This document shows, in pieces, positions 61,130-64,000 of a stretch of 64,000 nucleotides of DNA. Positions within the stretch are counted from its first letter, which is position 1. Each line of letters starts with the position of its first letter. Source of the DNA: Cohnella cholangitidis. Lineage in GTDB: Bacteria > Bacillota > Bacilli > Paenibacillales > Paenibacillaceae. The position numbers and the translations under genes are program-made. Under the pieces are notes generated by a model. It searched no databases. It had not been told where the DNA came from and was given only the letters and a program-made list of their open reading frames with translations. Where the stretch lies: contig NZ_CP041969.1 in assembly GCF_014107495.1 (NCBI RefSeq), positions 4,265,501 through 4,329,500 on the forward strand. The letters run 5' to 3'.

Positions 61130-63130
61130 ATGCGATCAATCGGCACTAAGCTGTTTGCAGTTCTCTTCGTCATCGTCGGCCTATTGTCCGCGACATTGGG
61201 CTTGTTTTCTTATTTCACCGCGCAATCGGCGATCGTCGACCAAGCGAAGACGGGCTCCATGCAGACGATATCGCTCACCGGCGAGAAGCTGGATATGAAG
61301 CTGCGATTTTTCCTCGATGCGGCCAATCAGATCGTGGGCAACAGCGAGTTCCAAGAGCAGCTCTTTCAATTCGCCAACGCGGGCCGGATGCGCGAGGAGG
61401 AACTAAATAGCCGAATGGCCGGCGTACTGGGGCTGCTGGATCAGATCAAGTTATCCGAGCCGCGCATTCGCGACATTACGTTGGTCCCGCTCGTAGACCC
61501 GGTGCCGATGATGAGCACGGATAGGCAGGCGGCAAATCCGGACGCGGAGGCCGATTGGATGCGCAGCATCCGGGGCTCCGAAGGCAAACCCGTTTGGTTG
61601 CCCATCGAAGATCAAGGTTATCTGGGCAACTCGCCCAAGCCGTTATTCGCGTACGGGAAACTTCTAGGCAAGAAAAATATCGGCTCGAACGATTTCGTGC
61701 TGCTCGTTCAGATCGAGTCGACCGTGCTGCAGGAGATGATTCAAGGCGTCAAACTCGGCGAACAATCGGCGGTCGCGATCTACGACGGTACGGGGCGGCC
61801 CGTTTCAACCGACGGGAGTTCCGGGCAACGGCTTGACCTCTCGGGTGCCGGAGGTGCCGTATCGGACACCCGAAGCTACGTCGGGGCGGATAAACGATTA
61901 GTCGCTTATCGGACTTCATCCGTTACGGGATGGATTCTAGCGGGTTTCGTCCCCTTAAGCGAACTGACGAGCGCGGCCGACCGCATTCGCGATTTGACGT
62001 TCGTCGTCATTGCGGCAAGCGTAGTCGTCGCCGTTCTTGTCGGCATATGGCTCGTCCGAATGATCTCGAAGCCGCTCGGACAATTGAAGCTGTTGATGCG
62101 CAGGGCGGCCGACGGAGACTTGCGAGGAAGAATGGCGACCAATAGACGGGACGAGATCGGGGATGTGTCGGTTGCTTATAATCAAATGTCGGAGCAGATC
62201 GGAACGTTGGTATCTAATGCCCGCAGATCGGTAGACGAAGTTGCGGGCTCCAGCCTCCAGATGGCTAATGCCGCCCAGCGGACGGCGAATTCCGCGCACG
62301 AAATCCATTGGGCAGCCGCGCAAATCGCGCAAGGAGCGGCGGGGCTCGCCACCAATGCCGAACAGAGCGGCGACAACGTCGGCATGATGGGGATCCGAAT
62401 GGGCGATGCGAGAGAGTTGCATGAAAAAATGGAGGGAGCGACCCGCGTCGTCGACGAGCTTTGCAACGAAGGCGGAGCGATCGTGGAAGGGCTGCTCGTC
62501 AAGACTCGGGAGACCGATCGGCATTTCCGCTCGCTGGCGGATCGGGTAAACGGTTTATCCGACAGCGCGGCTTCCATTCAAGGAATTCTGAAGCTGATCA
62601 CGCAAATGGCGAAGCAGACGACGATACTATCGCTTAATGCGGCGATCGAAGCTTCGAGAGAAGGGCAAGCCGGAGGGATGAAGGCGATCGCGGACGAAAT
62701 CAGGCGGGTGGCCGAGCAGTCCCATGCTTCTATCGGCCAAGTAGAACAATTAGCTATGAATATTCGCTCCGAGGTTGACTCCTCCGTCGGCACGATGCGG
62801 GAAACGGAACCTTTCTTCCGGGAAATGACGGAAGGAGTGGGCTCGGTTCACCGATTGTTCCGCAGCGTTCGCGAGATGATGGAGCAGCTGAAAGCCCGGC
62901 TGGATGAAGTAAGCGTATCGCTGGTGCAGCTTCATCGAAGCCATCATACGATTCGGGAATCGATCGAAGAAGTGTCGGCCGTATCCGAGGAAGCATCGGC
63001 TTCGGCAGATCAAGTCGCGGCGCTTACGAACGCCCAGAAGGATATCGGGCTCGAGCTCGTGCAGGTATCGGAAGACTTGAAGAGGGTGTCCGCCAGATTA
63101 GAGCAACAAATGTCGAGCTTTTTGGTATAA
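61130..63130 (+). CDS. Methyl-accepting chemotaxis protein (dCache - HAMP - MA)
   Basis: 666 residues. TM1 is at about 7-29, an extracellular sensor domain of about 250 residues (dCache-like, with VDQAKTGSMQTISLTGEKLDMKLRFF at its start) follows and TM2 is at about 288-311. HAMP is at about 312-365 and a long coiled-coil signalling domain to the end. The tip reads TTILSLNAAIEASREGQAGG followed by MKAIADEIRRVAEQS. This is one residue shorter than the usual ARAGEQGRGFAVVADEVR and lacks its GF-VV core, so the tip is unusual. ATG at 61130 follows GAGGGAG. It lies in line with the importer operon, suggesting chemotaxis to the transported sugar, possibly via the neighbouring binding proteins. Confidence 0.87.
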   Translation: MRSIGTKLFAVLFVIVGLLSATLGLFSYFTAQSAIVDQAKTGSMQTISLTGEKLDMKLRFFLDAANQIVGNSEFQEQLFQFANAGRMREEELNSRMAGVLGLLDQIKLSEPRIRDITLVPLVDPVPMMSTDRQAANPDAEADWMRSIRGSEGKPVWLPIEDQGYLGNSPKPLFAYGKLLGKKNIGSNDFVLLVQIESTVLQEMIQGVKLGEQSAVAIYDGTGRPVSTDGSSGQRLDLSGAGGAVSDTRSYVGADKRLVAYRTSSVTGWILAGFVPLSELTSAADRIRDLTFVVIAASVVVAVLVGIWLVRMISKPLGQLKLLMRRAADGDLRGRMATNRRDEIGDVSVAYNQMSEQIGTLVSNARRSVDEVAGSSLQMANAAQRTANSAHEIHWAAAQIAQGAAGLATNAEQSGDNVGMMGIRMGDARELHEKMEGATRVVDELCNEGGAIVEGLLVKTRETDRHFRSLADRVNGLSDSAASIQGILKLITQMAKQTTILSLNAAIEASREGQAGGMKAIADEIRRVAEQSHASIGQVEQLAMNIRSEVDSSVGTMRETEPFFREMTEGVGSVHRLFRSVREMMEQLKARLDEVSVSLVQLHRSHHTIRESIEEVSAVSEEASASADQVAALTNAQKDIGLELVQVSEDLKRVSARLEQQMSSFLV

Positions 63131-63180
63131 TGAACGCACGTAAATGCCTTGGATAAGCATGTGTAATGGGGGCCGGCAAA

Positions 63181-64000
63181 ATGAAATTCGGCATTAAGAG
63201 CTTGCGGGGGATCATAGCCGTTATGGTTGTTCTGCTTCTCGCGGGGTGCAGTTCTTCGTCCTCTTCCGTGACGCCGCAGCCTCCCGTACCGACGGAGACG
63301 ATCGCGGGACAGGACATTATAGGGGAAATTCCCGTTTCTTCCCGGCAGGACATTACGCTTGGATTTTCCCAGCTGGGCTCGGAGAGCGATTGGCGGCTGG
63401 CGAATACGGAGTCGATACAGGAGGCCGCGAAGGAAGCGGGAATCAAGCTGCTGTTCGATAACGCGGAGCAGTCCCAGGAAAAGCAGATCGAAGCCATCCG
63501 AGGATTTATCGAACAGAAGGTCGACGTCATCGCGATAGCTCCGGTCGTCCAATCGGGCTGGGAACCGATCATGAAAGAAGCGAAGCAAGCGGGCATCCCG
63601 CTTATTCTATCGGATCGTTCGGTAGACGTTAACGACCCGTCTCTGTATGTCACGTTTATAGGCTCGGACTTCACGGAGGAAGGACGAAAGGCCGGCAAAT
63701 ACTTATTGGATAAAATGCGCGACGAGGTCGGCTCTATCGGCATCGTCGAGCTTAAAGGAACGGAAGGCTCATCGCCTTCTATCGAACGAGGCAAAGGCTT
63801 TCGCGAAATTATGGCCAAACGGGAAGATTTCAAAATTCTAAAAAGCGAATACGCGAACTTCACGCAGAAGGAAGGCAAGGAGGTCATGAAATCGTTCTTG
63901 GAGGACAAAGGACGCGACATTCGCGTGCTGTTCGCCCATAACGACGACATGGCGCTTGGGGCAATCGAGGCTATCGAAGAATACGGGCTCGTTCCCGGCA
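63181..64000 (+). CDS. Second YtfQ-like sugar-binding lipoprotein, 3'-truncated by the window end
   Basis: Open to the last base, 273 codons seen. The signal peptide has lipobox VLLLAGCSS, then a Ser/Pro linker. The mature fold runs DITLGFSQLGSESDWRLANTESIQEAA, IPLILSDRSVDVNDPSLYVTFIGSDF and VLFAHNDDMALGAIEAIEEYG. It is a clear paralogue of the 56,389 protein. ATG at 63181 was chosen for GGGGG 8 nt upstream; an in-frame ATG at 63166 is possible. Lying after the chemoreceptor and probably before further genes, it may be a sensory binding protein for the chemoreceptor or for another kinase, not a transporter subunit. Confidence 0.85.
   Translation, partial: MKFGIKSLRGIIAVMVVLLLAGCSSSSSSVTPQPPVPTETIAGQDIIGEIPVSSRQDITLGFSQLGSESDWRLANTESIQEAAKEAGIKLLFDNAEQSQEKQIEAIRGFIEQKVDVIAIAPVVQSGWEPIMKEAKQAGIPLILSDRSVDVNDPSLYVTFIGSDFTEEGRKAGKYLLDKMRDEVGSIGIVELKGTEGSSPSIERGKGFREIMAKREDFKILKSEYANFTQKEGKEVMKSFLEDKGRDIRVLFAHNDDMALGAIEAIEEYGLVPG

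Overview
The window looks like a chromosomal segment of a Gram-positive, spore-former-type soil bacterium of the Paenibacillaceae (Cohnella/Paenibacillus-like). The grounds are strong AGGAGG-type ribosome sites, frequent TTG/GTG starts, lipobox-bearing solute-binding proteins, an AraR-type arabinose repressor, CcpA-like cre sequences, and repeated YesM/YesN (LytS-like kinase / AraC-type response regulator) pairs beside sugar ABC transporters. No rRNA, tRNA, CRISPR array, transposase or phage gene was recognised.

Layout. 1-2,343: 3' end of an allantoinase gene, then a convergent 468-residue protein with an SIGNQAV segment and an HSSF...SGHY domain. 2,486-4,897: HAD hydrolase, a small membrane protein/XRE regulator operon ending in a remnant ORF, a YcxB-like protein and a 62-residue protein. 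5,092-8,723: araR-araD-araB with two near-identical AraR-type boxes. 9,148-10,797: TVP38-like membrane protein and a Gly/Pro-repeat protein broken by a frameshift. 11,023-22,704: binding protein-kinase-regulator sensing cassette, LacI regulator, secreted GH5 mannanase and a ChvE/GguA/GguB-like importer. 23,482-29,611: LacI regulator with a CUT1 importer, Gfo/Idh/MocA oxidoreductase and ThuA protein. 29,784-31,145: MATE exporter, then a repeat-filled spacer. 31,827-40,071: a second importer with ThuA and two tandem SDRs, divergent from a YesM/YesN pair. 40,161-42,867: MFS exporter and an alpha/beta hydrolase running antisense into the next kinase. 42,494-50,444: YesN/YesM divergent from an importer and a NanA/DapA-like aldolase. 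50,538-51,570: LrgA/LrgB. 51,727-64,000: kinase-regulator-binding protein sensor divergent from a complete CUT2 importer, a methyl-accepting chemotaxis protein and a second binding protein cut by the window end.

How it works together. This is a carbohydrate foraging island: one secreted polysaccharidase, five ABC importers, four YesM/YesN systems, three LacI/AraR-type repressors and one chemoreceptor. Three CUT1 importers (SBP plus two permeases) carry no ATPase, so they presumably share an MsmX-type ATPase encoded elsewhere. Cre-like sites in several promoters suggest carbon catabolite control.

Caveat. Four genes look interrupted by apparent single-base losses (near 10,218, 25,886, 42,487 and 48,131). 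They may be real lesions, but that many in 64 kb also raises the possibility of indel errors in the sequence.
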